A stretch of DNA of 19,541 nt from QHBQ01 sp038230695 (GTDB taxonomy: Bacteria > Chloroflexota > Chloroflexia > QHBQ01). The position numbers and the translations under genes are program-made. The DNA is taken from contig JBBRMT010000070.1 in NCBI GenBank assembly GCA_038230695.1, forward strand, positions 1-19,541. The letters are read 5' to 3'. Below, piece by piece: positions 6,584-14,043 of this stretch (position 1 is its first letter; every line of letters begins with the position of its first letter). The notes beneath the pieces were generated by a model, which saw only the letters and a program-made list of their open reading frames with translations, was not told the DNA's origin and made no database searches.

Positions 6584-9500
6584 ATGGCTAATCGTAAGCG
6601 GTATGCGGATAAGCTGAGGTGGCTGTTCGTCGTCCTGATCGTGGCGTTGCTGGGCAGCGCGGTGTTTAGCCCCAGTAGCCCTAATTTGCCGGGTGGGCTG
6701 CGCCCTTACACCCCCAGCGGCACTAGCAAAGCCTACGCTGCGGACATCAATGTGCAGGCCGACCCTTCGCTCAAGGCCGCCGAACCCCTCAGCGTTACCA
6801 TCACGGGCCGAGTTTACGATGCGGTCAGCACCACGCTTGGCATCCCCTCGATTGTCCACTTTGACCCTTTCACCACCACCACCGACACCAATGGCAACTA
6901 CGCAATCAACCTAAACCCAGGCGCATATGCGGTCAGCGCGGTGCCAAACGACCACTGCCGTGCCATCAACGATCAGGGTACGGTCAACATCAGCGGCGCG
7001 ATGACTATCAACTTCCCGATCAACCACAAGATTGACCAGTTCGGCCACTTCTGCGCCACTGGCAGCGGCAACTGGATCCCTGGTGATACTGCTGTCACCC
7101 TGGATGGGCAGGGTTACTACAGTACCACCCTGCCGAGCGACTTTAATTTTGATTTCTTCGGCCCGCTCGATGCAGCCAACCTCCAGGTCAACATATACCG
7201 CTACGGCTTCATCAACTTCGGCAACCGCCACGACATCGGTCAATACTTCAATCTCACCATCCCCAACAACACCCCGCCCGATAACGCCATCTACGCCTGG
7301 TGGGGCGACCTAACTATTGACGCAAGCAGCGGTATCTACACGCACCTTGACACCAGCCCGGTTGGCACCCGCAAATTCGTGGTCGAATGGCGCAACGTGC
7401 TGCTGCCGGAAACGGCTGCCTCACGGGTAAACTTCGAGATCGTGATTCAGGAAGGCACCCTGGCCGACAATACCACCGGCAACATCTGGCTGAACTATCA
7501 GAATACAGGCTGCGCCGACACTACCAACTGCTCCGACTCGCAGGGCCGCCTGGCGACCACTGGCATCGAGTCGATCCCCGACTCCATCGCCCAGACAAAC
7601 GACGGCATCCAATACTCCTACGACGAAACCGCGCTGTTCAACGGTATGTCGGTGCATCTTTACCTGCCGCCCCAGGGTCTGATCGTGGGTCACGTCACCG
7701 ATAAGCACACCCCTCACCACGATCCGCTGGATGTTGCACAGGTGCAGGTGCTTGGCACCTCGCGCCTCTTCAATACTAGCGTCAGCAACGGCTCTGCTTA
7801 CACTATCTCGGTGGGGCTTGGCACCTATATAGTGCAGGCCAACAAGTCGCGCTACCAGACCCTGACCCAGACTGTCACCCTCAGCACTCCCGGCCAGGTC
7901 CAGATCGTTGATTTCGACCTGGGCAGCCCAGCAGTCAACCCGGTGCAGCCTGGATACACTGATATGTGGGTGTATGCGGGCATCACCAAGACCTACAGCC
8001 TGGCGGTCAACAACGTGGGCGAACTCGATATGCCCTGGGTGCTGCGTGAGGCAATTGATCACAATGGCGGTGGCCTCGCTCCTGTCTCTAGTGGTACTGC
8101 CGCTGCCGCCGCGCAACCACGCCAACTGCCCGCCTGGGCCAGCGGCTCACTCTCCGATCCCAGCCAACCCAAACCATCCCAGCCGATGACTAGCCCCGGT
8201 TGCGACCACGCCAATATCAGCGTGCAGCGCAGCTATCGTGCCTACGATAGCCCGCAAGTCAGTCTCAAGCCAGGCAACAACCTGCACATTGACTATACCA
8301 TGTTGACGCGGCCAGTAGGCGCTGCACCCGATATCACCCCCGCTAACATCCTGCTCTACACTGACGATAGTACAAGTCAATTCTATGACCCCAACTCACC
8401 ACTCAATTCCCAGGTGGCAGTGCGCGCCCTCTGCACCCTCGGATACAACGCTAACACCACCGGCTTCTTCAACGACCCCGATAGCTTCTGGACCGCGTTG
8501 CTCAACCCGCCTAGCGGGGGCTGGAGCATCGTGGTCATTGCGCTGGAGGTACGCACCGATTTCGGTAGCTCGACTCACTGTAACACCTCCTGCTGGGCAA
8601 ACCTGCAATCGTATTACGCTGGTGGCCCTAACAATAATCCCCCCCCTGGAAAAGTGGTGATGACCACCTTTGATGTGACTGGCGCACTCATTGGCGGCAA
8701 TAGCATTGATGCGACTAATTTCCTCAGCGGCACAATGGGGGCAACCGCAGTATACAGCTTCCAGAGTCCGCTTCACGTTTATACGTGGCCTGATCAGCGA
8801 GGCGATCCGTTCTACACCGTCCCCTACTCGCTAACCGCAATTACCAATCTCTACAATCCTGGCTACGGCACCAAGGCGGGCGACACCATGAATCCAAACG
8901 ACGTGGTTGGCGCTTGCAAGGCGGGATTTGAGACGGTCAACCCGGTGCAGGGCCGCTGCGCGATCATCGCCAGCTACGACGGGCGTGGGGTGCTGGCCTC
9001 GTTCCGCACTAGCGCCGATTCGCAAGGTCTCAATGACCCACCACCATTGCAAATCACCGAGTGGTGGTGTAACATGATCAACCAGGTGGTTAGCCCACCG
9101 ATTGAGTTTGGCGACATCCCTTGGATCAGCGAGTCGCCCCAGCAGGGCAGCGTGCCGCCAAATAGCGTCAACAACGTGACGCTTACGATTGATGCCACCA
9201 GCATCCACACCCGCACCATGATCCCCCTGAGCGGCTATCTCTACCTCGGCACCAACGACCCGCACGTGCCACGCATCGGTATCGAGCTACCCCTCAGCCT
9301 GACCGTGCTGCTGCCCGGCGATGCCACTCCCACCCCCGCACCGCCACCGCTGATTGACCTGGCGGTGGGCAGCATCACCGCGATTGGCCCCAACAACGAT
9401 CACCCGGTTGCCAACATGACCACCACCATATCCGTTACCATCCAGAACGTGGGCAGCATTGGCGGCAACGCGCCGTTCTCGGTTGATATGTTCTATGACC

Positions 9501-10360
9501 AGGCAATCACGCCCACCTTTGGCACCCAATGTGACATCGTGCAGGATCCTAGCTGCTACCAATCGGTGTCAGCGTTGAACGGTAACGGCAACGTGACGCT
9601 CACATTCAGCCATATCTTTACCACCACTGGTGTCCACCGTATCTGGGTGATAGTCAACACCGACCTTCACCAGCTTGAGCCAACCGAGGTGTTGTCAAAC
9701 AACAGCGGCGGAGCCTACGCCTGCGAAGAGACCCACACCGGCCCCAGCTTCAACGATGTGGCAACCAACAACTTCTCCTACATAGCAGTGGAGTACCTCG
9801 CCTGTAGAGGGGTGGTGAGCGGCATCAGCCTCAGCCCACCTTTGTTCGCGCCCAATCAGAACACTACCAGAGGGCAGTTCAGTAGAATGGTGGCAAAGGG
9901 CTTCGGCTTCCCGCTAACCACGCCGCCAACTCCTTCGTTCACCGACGTGCCGCCCAGCTATGTGTTCTACGCCTACATCGAAACACTGCACGCGCTAGGC
10001 ATTGTGGGCGGCTTTACTCAACAAGCCTGTACCGCTGCAGGTAGAGTGTTTCCCTGCTTTATACCCAACAGCAACATCACCCGCGCCCAGCTGAGTGTGT
10101 TCATCTGGAAGGCCAAGAAGCTGCAAAACCCGATCTGGGGTACGCCGGTGGTCGGCACGAACTTTACCGATGTGCCATCCTCCAGCTTTGCCTATACGGC
10201 CATCGAGATTCTCTCCTCGCAAACCTACCATGTGCTGGCCGGGATAACCAGCGCAACTTGCACTGCACATGGCATTACGCCGCCCTGCTTCCTGCCCAGC
10301 GACAACGGCACCCGCGGCCAGTTGAGCGTGATGCTATACAAGGCGCTAAACCGACCGTAA
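6584..10360 (+). CDS. Large secreted multidomain surface protein with C-terminal SLH repeats
   Basis: 1258 residues; AAGGAGAGAGG precedes the ATG. A basic N-terminus and a hydrophobic stretch at about residues 12-28 form a signal peptide. Then come a carboxypeptidase-regulatory-like beta domain (VTITGRVYDA, about 70-150), a beta-rich domain with IYAWWGDLTI (about 190-365), and a second regulatory-like domain opening with GHVTDKHTPHHDPL (about 369-445). An Ala/Pro/Ser linker (about 500-540) is followed by a domain with ANILLYTDDS that resembles the flavodoxin-like or amidotransferase-like folds of secreted proteins (about 585-840, uncertain). An Ig-like domain with GYLYLGTNDPHVP (about 845-910) and a CARDB-like adhesion domain opening LIDLAVGSI (about 923-1045) come next. 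Three SLH repeats follow from about 1055, 1118 and 1192, with TRGQF, TRAQL and TRGQL motifs. SLH repeats usually attach proteins to cell-wall polymers. No protease triad is seen. A surface adhesin or scaffold is inferred. Confidence 0.85.
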   Translation: MANRKRYADKLRWLFVVLIVALLGSAVFSPSSPNLPGGLRPYTPSGTSKAYAADINVQADPSLKAAEPLSVTITGRVYDAVSTTLGIPSIVHFDPFTTTTDTNGNYAINLNPGAYAVSAVPNDHCRAINDQGTVNISGAMTINFPINHKIDQFGHFCATGSGNWIPGDTAVTLDGQGYYSTTLPSDFNFDFFGPLDAANLQVNIYRYGFINFGNRHDIGQYFNLTIPNNTPPDNAIYAWWGDLTIDASSGIYTHLDTSPVGTRKFVVEWRNVLLPETAASRVNFEIVIQEGTLADNTTGNIWLNYQNTGCADTTNCSDSQGRLATTGIESIPDSIAQTNDGIQYSYDETALFNGMSVHLYLPPQGLIVGHVTDKHTPHHDPLDVAQVQVLGTSRLFNTSVSNGSAYTISVGLGTYIVQANKSRYQTLTQTVTLSTPGQVQIVDFDLGSPAVNPVQPGYTDMWVYAGITKTYSLAVNNVGELDMPWVLREAIDHNGGGLAPVSSGTAAAAAQPRQLPAWASGSLSDPSQPKPSQPMTSPGCDHANISVQRSYRAYDSPQVSLKPGNNLHIDYTMLTRPVGAAPDITPANILLYTDDSTSQFYDPNSPLNSQVAVRALCTLGYNANTTGFFNDPDSFWTALLNPPSGGWSIVVIALEVRTDFGSSTHCNTSCWANLQSYYAGGPNNNPPPGKVVMTTFDVTGALIGGNSIDATNFLSGTMGATAVYSFQSPLHVYTWPDQRGDPFYTVPYSLTAITNLYNPGYGTKAGDTMNPNDVVGACKAGFETVNPVQGRCAIIASYDGRGVLASFRTSADSQGLNDPPPLQITEWWCNMINQVVSPPIEFGDIPWISESPQQGSVPPNSVNNVTLTIDATSIHTRTMIPLSGYLYLGTNDPHVPRIGIELPLSLTVLLPGDATPTPAPPPLIDLAVGSITAIGPNNDHPVANMTTTISVTIQNVGSIGGNAPFSVDMFYDQAITPTFGTQCDIVQDPSCYQSVSALNGNGNVTLTFSHIFTTTGVHRIWVIVNTDLHQLEPTEVLSNNSGGAYACEETHTGPSFNDVATNNFSYIAVEYLACRGVVSGISLSPPLFAPNQNTTRGQFSRMVAKGFGFPLTTPPTPSFTDVPPSYVFYAYIETLHALGIVGGFTQQACTAAGRVFPCFIPNSNITRAQLSVFIWKAKKLQNPIWGTPVVGTNFTDVPSSSFAYTAIEILSSQTYHVLAGITSATCTAHGITPPCFLPSDNGTRGQLSVMLYKALNRP

Positions 10361-10363
10361 CGT

Positions 10364-10401
10364 AGCGCTGAGTGCTAAGTGCTGAGTGCTGAGTGCTGAG
10401 T
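10364..10401 (+). repeat. Tandem heptamer repeat AGTGCTG, five units
   Basis: AGCGCTG, AGTGCTA and three AGTGCTG units follow in exact 7-bp register, then a partial unit. The array begins 3 nt after the stop codon of the SLH protein gene and ends 5 nt before the terminator stem. Confidence 0.9.
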
Positions 10402-10406
10402 AAAAG

Positions 10407-10444
10407 CAAACACGCCCGCTCCATTATGGGAGCGGGCGTGTTTG
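10407..10444 (+). terminator. Strong intrinsic terminator after the SLH protein gene
   Basis: A perfect 16-bp stem runs from CAAACACGCCCGCTCC (10407-10422) to its complement (10429-10444), with a 6-nt loop. The stem ends in AAA/TTT, followed by GTT. The A-run before it and the T-run after it make it potentially active in both directions, but no plus-strand/minus-strand gene pair converges tightly on it. Confidence 0.85.
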
Positions 10445-10494
10445 TTAGGTGCTGCGGTTCCTTATACCACTGCCAGTGGGCGACGGGGTAAATC

Positions 10495-10662
10495 GTAGGG
10501 GCGGACGGTGGCCCGCCCCGGCGCAGGGCATCAATGCTCATCGAAAGCGATAAAGCTGGGGTAGGGGCGAATCGCATACGCCCCGGTGCAGGGCATCAAT
10601 GCCCATCGAAAGCGATAAAGCTGGGGTGGGGCGAATCGCATACGCCCCGGCGCAGCGCATCA
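10495..10662 (+). repeat. 65-66 bp tandem repeat with GTAGGGG hairpin heads (2.5 units)
   Basis: Units begin at 10495, 10561 and 10626. Each starts with a GTAGGGG-type hairpin (GGGCG...CGCCC stem), followed by a tail containing CAGGGCATCAATGC and CATCGAAAGCGATAAAG. The third unit breaks off after GCGCAGCGCATCA, and that final TCA is the complement of the TGA stop of the minus-strand thioredoxin reductase gene. The repeat thus abuts and supplies that stop codon. Related units occur at 15367 and 19215. Confidence 0.85.
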
Positions 10663-11922
10663 GCCCATCTCACCCCTGAGATACTCGCGGATCATCAGCG
10701 CAGCGGTTGCGCCTTCGCCGACCGCGCTGGCGATCTGCTTGGTGCTGCCGGTACGCACATCGCCCGCAGCGAACAGCCCCGGCACGTTGGTGGCAAAACC
10801 AGCGTTGGTAAGCACCGAGCCTTGCGCATCGAGCGTCACCTGCACCGGCTGATGTGCGGCATCGGCATGGATATGGGCAGCCATCTGCTTGAGGAAGCCG
10901 GTGTTGGGACTGAGGCCGATGAAGACAAACAGCGCAGCGGGAGTAATCTCCTGCTCCTCACCAGTGACTCGATTGCGGATAGCCGTAGTCTCCAGCCGCC
11001 TGGCCCCACGCAAGGCGACCACCTCGGTGTTGTATCGCACCGCCATGCGCCCCTCGCGCACCAGGTCGTCAACCTTGTTCTGCGCCACCTTGCTGGCATC
11101 AAGGCGGTCGCCGCGCACCAGCAGCGTTACCTTGCTGGCGAAGCGCAGCAGGAACGCGCCCTCCTCCACCGCGCTGTTGCCACCGCCAATCACCGCTACC
11201 TCGCGGCCCTTGTAGAACGGCCCATCGCAGGTGGCGCAGTAGTGAACCCCCGCGCCGGTGAACTCGGTCTCATTCGCCACCCCCAGCCGCTTGTAGTTAG
11301 AGCCAGTGGCGATCAGCGCAGCTGCCGCGCTGTACTCGTCGCCACCAGCAGTGCTGACTACGATATAATTGCCATCGTGGGCGATGTTTGTTACCTCCTG
11401 CGCCTCCAGCATCTCCACATCGAAGCGGGCGGCCTGTCGCTTCATTCGCGCTGCGAAATCCTCGCCGCTAACCCCTTCGGGGAAGCCAGGGTAATTATCC
11501 ACCTGCTCGGTTGTCGCCGCCTGCCCGCCCAGCGCAGCCCGCTCGATCACCAGCGTATTCCAGCCGTCGCGGGCGGTGTAGATGGCCGCGCTCAGGCCGG
11601 TCGGCCCCCCGCCGATGATGATCACGTCGTAGAACGGACACTTTGCTTTGGCGCTGATGCCCAGCTTGCGGGCCAGTTCCGCGTTGCTCGGCTCGACCAG
11701 CACGCTGCCGTCGGGGAAGACGATGGTGGGGATGGACTGCCGCCCGCCCTGCAAATCCTGCACGATCTGGGCGGCTTCCGGCTGCTGCTCTAGATCCACC
11801 CAGTTATACTTGATGCGCTGTTCACCGAGGAATTGCTTGCTGCGTTTGCAGTCGGGACACCAGTTCGCCCCATACACGGTGAGCAGGTTGGGGTCGAGGC
11901 CATCTGCGTGTTGGTCAGCCAT
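10660..11922 (-). CDS. Thioredoxin reductase with N-terminal glutaredoxin-like domain
   Basis: 420 residues, about 100 longer than classical TrxB. Residues 12-88 form a glutaredoxin-like thioredoxin fold with redox motif Cys22-Pro-Asp-Cys25 (VYGANWCPDCKRSK) and a cis-proline segment QSIPTIVFPDG. Residues from about 97 form the flavoprotein: FAD-binding GGGPTGLSAA, GGQAATTEQVDNYPG, the redox pair Cys229-Ala-Thr-Cys232, NADPH-binding VIGGGNSAVEE and C-terminal FAD motif LFAAGDVR. Both redox centres are intact. The fusion suggests electrons pass from NADPH through FAD and the CATC pair to the built-in CPDC domain, acting as a self-contained disulfide reductase; this is inferred. The start overlaps the upstream 287-residue gene by 8 nt, so translation is probably coupled. 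It is cytosolic and the last gene of its operon. Confidence 0.95.
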   Translation of the reverse strand: MADQHADGLDPNLLTVYGANWCPDCKRSKQFLGEQRIKYNWVDLEQQPEAAQIVQDLQGGRQSIPTIVFPDGSVLVEPSNAELARKLGISAKAKCPFYDVIIIGGGPTGLSAAIYTARDGWNTLVIERAALGGQAATTEQVDNYPGFPEGVSGEDFAARMKRQAARFDVEMLEAQEVTNIAHDGNYIVVSTAGGDEYSAAAALIATGSNYKRLGVANETEFTGAGVHYCATCDGPFYKGREVAVIGGGNSAVEEGAFLLRFASKVTLLVRGDRLDASKVAQNKVDDLVREGRMAVRYNTEVVALRGARRLETTAIRNRVTGEEQEITPAALFVFIGLSPNTGFLKQMAAHIHADAAHQPVQVTLDAQGSVLTNAGFATNVPGLFAAGDVRTGSTKQIASAVGEGATAALMIREYLRGEMG

Positions 11923-12778
11923 GTTGCGTTTCCCCCATTATTGTTTGGCAGGCGGCCACTGCCGCGTTGATAAAGCCAGCCGCCTGCTGCTCCTGCCCCT
12001 CAGCATCGCCCGCGAGCAACGCGGAGGCGGTCAGCGCCGCACCGACCCAACCCTCGGTATGCCACGCGCCGATTGGCAAGGGTGGCAGCTTGCTAACGTC
12101 GGGATAGGGCCAGGGGGTAATGTAGAAGTAAGGTTCGGCGTAGCCACCGTCGCCCGGTGACAGACCAACGCCGATGCTGCGGGCCTCCTCTCCCTCCGCC
12201 TCATCCAGCTTAATCAGGGTGGCTATATCGAAATGGTGGGGCCAGACACGCACTGCGGCGGCACGCAGTTGGTGGGCGACGAGATCGCGCAGCAGCAAAT
12301 CGGAATCGGCATAATAGTGGGCAATCTCGGCGGAGCTAGCCGGATCCAACTCGAACGCCCGCCCCTCGCCCACTGGATGATCAGGGAACTCGCCCGGCTG
12401 ATAGCTGGGTAGTTCGACCTTCGCGCCATCTGCGCCGAACGCGCTAACCTGCCGCCGCATCCAATCCAGCCCGCTTGCCAGGGTCTTGCCGTTAAGCATA
12501 TCGTCGGCGAGGATGCGCCCTTCTTCATCGAGCAACAGCAGCATCAGGTCTGTGAGACGCAATGCGGCGCGGAACGAGGGCGTACCCACCACCAGTCCGC
12601 CCGCCAGCGCCGCTGGCCCGGCCAGCCACTCCAGGCTGGTGTGGCTATAGTCTGGCACCGGGGTCGCCAGCGAAGTACCCACCGCTGCCACGATCTGCGC
12701 GGCATGGTGCAGTTGCAGCCGCGCATCCGCCAGTTGGTCGGGCGCGACTGCGCCGAGGGTTTGCCAGGTTTGCTCCAT
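11915..12778 (-). CDS. Uncharacterised 287-residue protein coupled to thioredoxin reductase
   Basis: I do not recognise a named family with confidence. The protein is soluble, without signal peptide or membrane helix. AAGGAGGAG lies upstream of the ATG, giving a well-supported start. Notable stretches are VRVWPHHFDIATLI (about residues 172-185), with adjacent histidines and an aspartate that could bind metal, SIGVGLSPGDGGYAEPYFYI (about 201-220) and ITPWPYPD just after. These look conserved and could line an active site. The Cys content is very low. It overlaps the start of the downstream thioredoxin reductase gene by 8 nt, so the two are expressed together and may be linked in thiol-redox metabolism. 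That link rests on context only. Confidence 0.75.
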   Translation of the reverse strand: MEQTWQTLGAVAPDQLADARLQLHHAAQIVAAVGTSLATPVPDYSHTSLEWLAGPAALAGGLVVGTPSFRAALRLTDLMLLLLDEEGRILADDMLNGKTLASGLDWMRRQVSAFGADGAKVELPSYQPGEFPDHPVGEGRAFELDPASSAEIAHYYADSDLLLRDLVAHQLRAAAVRVWPHHFDIATLIKLDEAEGEEARSIGVGLSPGDGGYAEPYFYITPWPYPDVSKLPPLPIGAWHTEGWVGAALTASALLAGDAEGQEQQAAGFINAAVAACQTIMGETQHG

Positions 12779-12802
12779 TGGGTTTTCTCCTCCTTATGCG
12801 AA

Positions 12803-12826
12803 GAGCGAACCGCAGTTCGCCCCTAT
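12803..12826 (-). repeat. Single GTAGGGG-type hairpin element
   Basis: On the minus strand ATAGGGG leads into GGGCGAA ctgcgg TTCGCTC. The stem has all positions paired, allowing one G-T. It lies in the leader of the 287-residue protein, 11 nt upstream of its AAGGAGGAG ribosome-binding site. Confidence 0.7.
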
Positions 12827-12842
12827 AAGCCCTATTGCAAGA

Positions 12843-13277
12843 TTAAATCTGCCGCAGCAGTTGCGCGGGTGTAAGCATCTTAATGTTTGCCCTCCTGAAG
12901 CCCATATCCCTGGTTACAATTACATCCAATCTGCCCACCAATACAGCAGCGGCCTGCAAGTTATCTTCGAGGTCATCGCCAGGCTGGTCGAGCGCGGTTT
13001 GCATTACAGCTTTGGTGAGCCAAATAACATTGAGACCACCAACGCAGTAACGGACATCGGCGAGCGCCTCTTGCACTGCTTGCTTTGGGGCAAGACCTGC
13101 CCGCCTACGTAGCGATTCACCCAGGTAGGCGATATTGGGTAGCGTGGAGGCAGCGACATAGCCTACGAACTTACCATCCTTGTGCGCTTGCAAAATGGCA
13201 AGCGCTTCAGTAAAGAAGGAGGGGCGCTTTAGAAAGGCATCGAGCAGTATGTTGGCATCAATTAGCACCTTCATCAT
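12843..13277 (-). CDS. PIN-domain ribonuclease toxin, VapC-like
   Basis: 144 residues with the PIN-domain layout. The first acidic residue is Asp7 in KVLIDANILLDAF, the central acidic cluster is DDLEDN (101-106, Asp102/Asp105), and the last is Asp124 in VIVTRDMGF. These acidic residues coordinate the divalent metal in PIN nucleases. The IVTRD..F ending resembles the PIN_3 (PF13470) subgroup. Family toxins cleave tRNA, rRNA or mRNA when freed from their antitoxin. The ATG overlaps the TGA of the upstream gene (ATGA), the classical arrangement of a toxin-antitoxin operon. A second ATG follows directly, so the start could be 3 nt later. All active-site residues are present, so it should be functional. 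Confidence 0.85.
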   Translation of the reverse strand: MMKVLIDANILLDAFLKRPSFFTEALAILQAHKDGKFVGYVAASTLPNIAYLGESLRRRAGLAPKQAVQEALADVRYCVGGLNVIWLTKAVMQTALDQPGDDLEDNLQAAAVLVGRLDVIVTRDMGFRRANIKMLTPAQLLRQI

Positions 13278-13723
13278 TCCTCTTCTTCCTCCTCATCTTC
13301 CAGCAAGCCCATCTCTCTGGCTAGTCTTGTCTGCTCATCCAGTCGCTTTCTAGTCAGCCTGTCCGACTTCCACTGCGCCCTCATCTCTGGTAGCAATTCT
13401 GGGGCATACTTTTTCATCCGCGCTTCGCCGATTATTTGCTTAATCTCATCGTCCTCTATATCATAAGCAAAGTCCCAGCGACCTACGATGTCAAGGATGT
13501 TGCCTTCATGCACTTGCTGTTCCACGCTATCTTCGTCTGTGACGCTTGCCCCGTTTGTTTTCGGCTGCACCCGCTGCGGCACCACCTGATTAAGCAAATC
13601 GTATATCAGCTTGGTCTGCGCCGCGGCTGGCAGGCTGAAGGCCGCCTCACGCACAATATCGTAGCTGGGCGCTTCGGCCTCGCCATTACTCACCATCTTG
13701 GGTCTCGGTTTAGTTGCGGTCAT
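13274..13723 (-). CDS. Putative antitoxin partner of the PIN toxin
   Basis: 149 residues; AAGGAGG lies 6 nt upstream of the ATG. It precedes the PIN toxin with a 4-nt ATGA overlap, the order and spacing of antitoxin and toxin. It is longer than typical VapB proteins (about 70-90 residues), and I see no clear ribbon-helix-helix, AbrB or Phd signature. The N-terminus is basic and probably disordered. A helical segment includes AAQTKLIYDLLNQVV (about 34-48). A charged middle holds GRWDFAYDIEDDEIKQII, and the C-terminal helix is highly charged and ends in a run of six glutamates after ED. The acidic tail could occupy the toxin's metal or RNA site. The antitoxin role is inferred from context only. 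Confidence 0.65.
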   Translation of the reverse strand: MTATKPRPKMVSNGEAEAPSYDIVREAAFSLPAAAQTKLIYDLLNQVVPQRVQPKTNGASVTDEDSVEQQVHEGNILDIVGRWDFAYDIEDDEIKQIIGEARMKKYAPELLPEMRAQWKSDRLTRKRLDEQTRLAREMGLLEDEEEEEE

Positions 13724-13751
13724 TGCACACCTCCTTGTTAGCTATGCGCTT

Positions 13752-13780
13752 ATTGTAACCCATAAGTATCTCATTGACAA
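13752..13780 (-). promoter_or_regulatory. Promoter of the toxin-antitoxin operon
   Basis: On the minus strand TTGTCA (13775-13780), a 17-nt spacer, then TACAAT (13752-13757), each one mismatch from consensus. The -35 lies on the same base pairs as the -35 of the plus-strand gcv promoter. Confidence 0.65.
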
Positions 13781-13802
13781 CCGCCTACCCCCGTGCTATA
13801 AT
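13774..13802 (+). promoter_or_regulatory. Consensus sigma70 promoter of the gcv operon
   Basis: A perfect TTGACA (13774-13779), a 17-nt spacer and a perfect TATAAT (13797-13802). Transcription would start near 13809, immediately ahead of the glycine riboswitch aptamer. Confidence 0.9.
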
Positions 13803-13807
13803 CTCCC

Positions 13808-13912
13808 CGCGTGTGGGAGAGTGCGGTCGAAGATCGTAGTTGCATCCGCCGCCGAAGGGGCAAACCTGCCATATATCAGCAGGCGAAACTCTCAGGCAAA
13901 CAGACCACCCGC
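13808..13912 (+). promoter_or_regulatory. Glycine riboswitch aptamer (gcvT leader)
   Basis: The conserved glycine-aptamer blocks are in order: GGGAGAG at 13815-13821, CGCCGAAGGGGCAAA at 13850-13864, and GAAACTCTCAGGCAAA at 13885-13900. GAGAG pairs with CTCTC. CCTGC (13865-13869) pairs with GCAGG (13879-13883), forming the variable inner hairpin. Only one aptamer carries these motifs; the following ~45 nt do not repeat them, so this is a singleton rather than a tandem riboswitch. Placement upstream of gcvT is the classical context. Glycine binding is expected to switch the glycine cleavage genes on. Confidence 0.93.
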
Positions 13913-13917
13913 CCAGT

Positions 13918-13964
13918 CCCTCTGAAATAGCCCTCCCACAGCGGGAGCTACGCCCTGACAGAGG
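13918..13964 (+). promoter_or_regulatory. Candidate antiterminator of the glycine riboswitch
   Basis: CCTCTG (13919-13924) can pair with CAGAGG (13959-13964). Between them TAG..CTCCC (13928-13937) pairs with GGGAG CTA (13943-13950). The outer pairing uses bases of the 5' arm of the terminator (13957-13968), so the two structures exclude each other. This is the expected layout of a transcription-terminating switch. Confidence 0.65.
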
Positions 13965-13993
13965 AAGCGAATTCTGCTTCCCTGTCAATTTTT
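13957..13993 (+). terminator. Riboswitch-controlled intrinsic terminator
   Basis: GACAG (13957-13961) and GAAGC (13964-13968) pair with GCTTC (13976-13980) and CTGTC (13982-13986), with a small internal loop and a 7-nt hairpin loop. AA then TTTTT (13989-13993) follow. It would stop transcription about 210 nt before the gcvT start. Confidence 0.88.
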
Positions 13994-14010
13994 ATTTGCC
14001 TCACCAAACC

Positions 14011-14029
14011 CCTCCCCCAAAGGGGGAGG
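14011..14029. repeat. CCTCCCCC/GGGGGAGG hairpin element
   Basis: A perfect 8-bp stem with an AAA loop lies between the riboswitch terminator and the GTAGGGG hairpins. It is related to the element at 1703-1719. Confidence 0.65.
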
Positions 14030-14043
14030 CTGGGTGGGGGAGT

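Noticed and set aside
10534..11793. 419-codon plus-strand open frame opposite thioredoxin reductase
   Set aside because: It begins within the 65-bp repeats and mirrors the reductase codons; no domain is recognisable.
13911..13956. Second glycine aptamer
   Set aside because: It lacks the GGAGAG, CCGAAGG and CTCAGGCA blocks; it fits better as an antiterminator or ghost segment.
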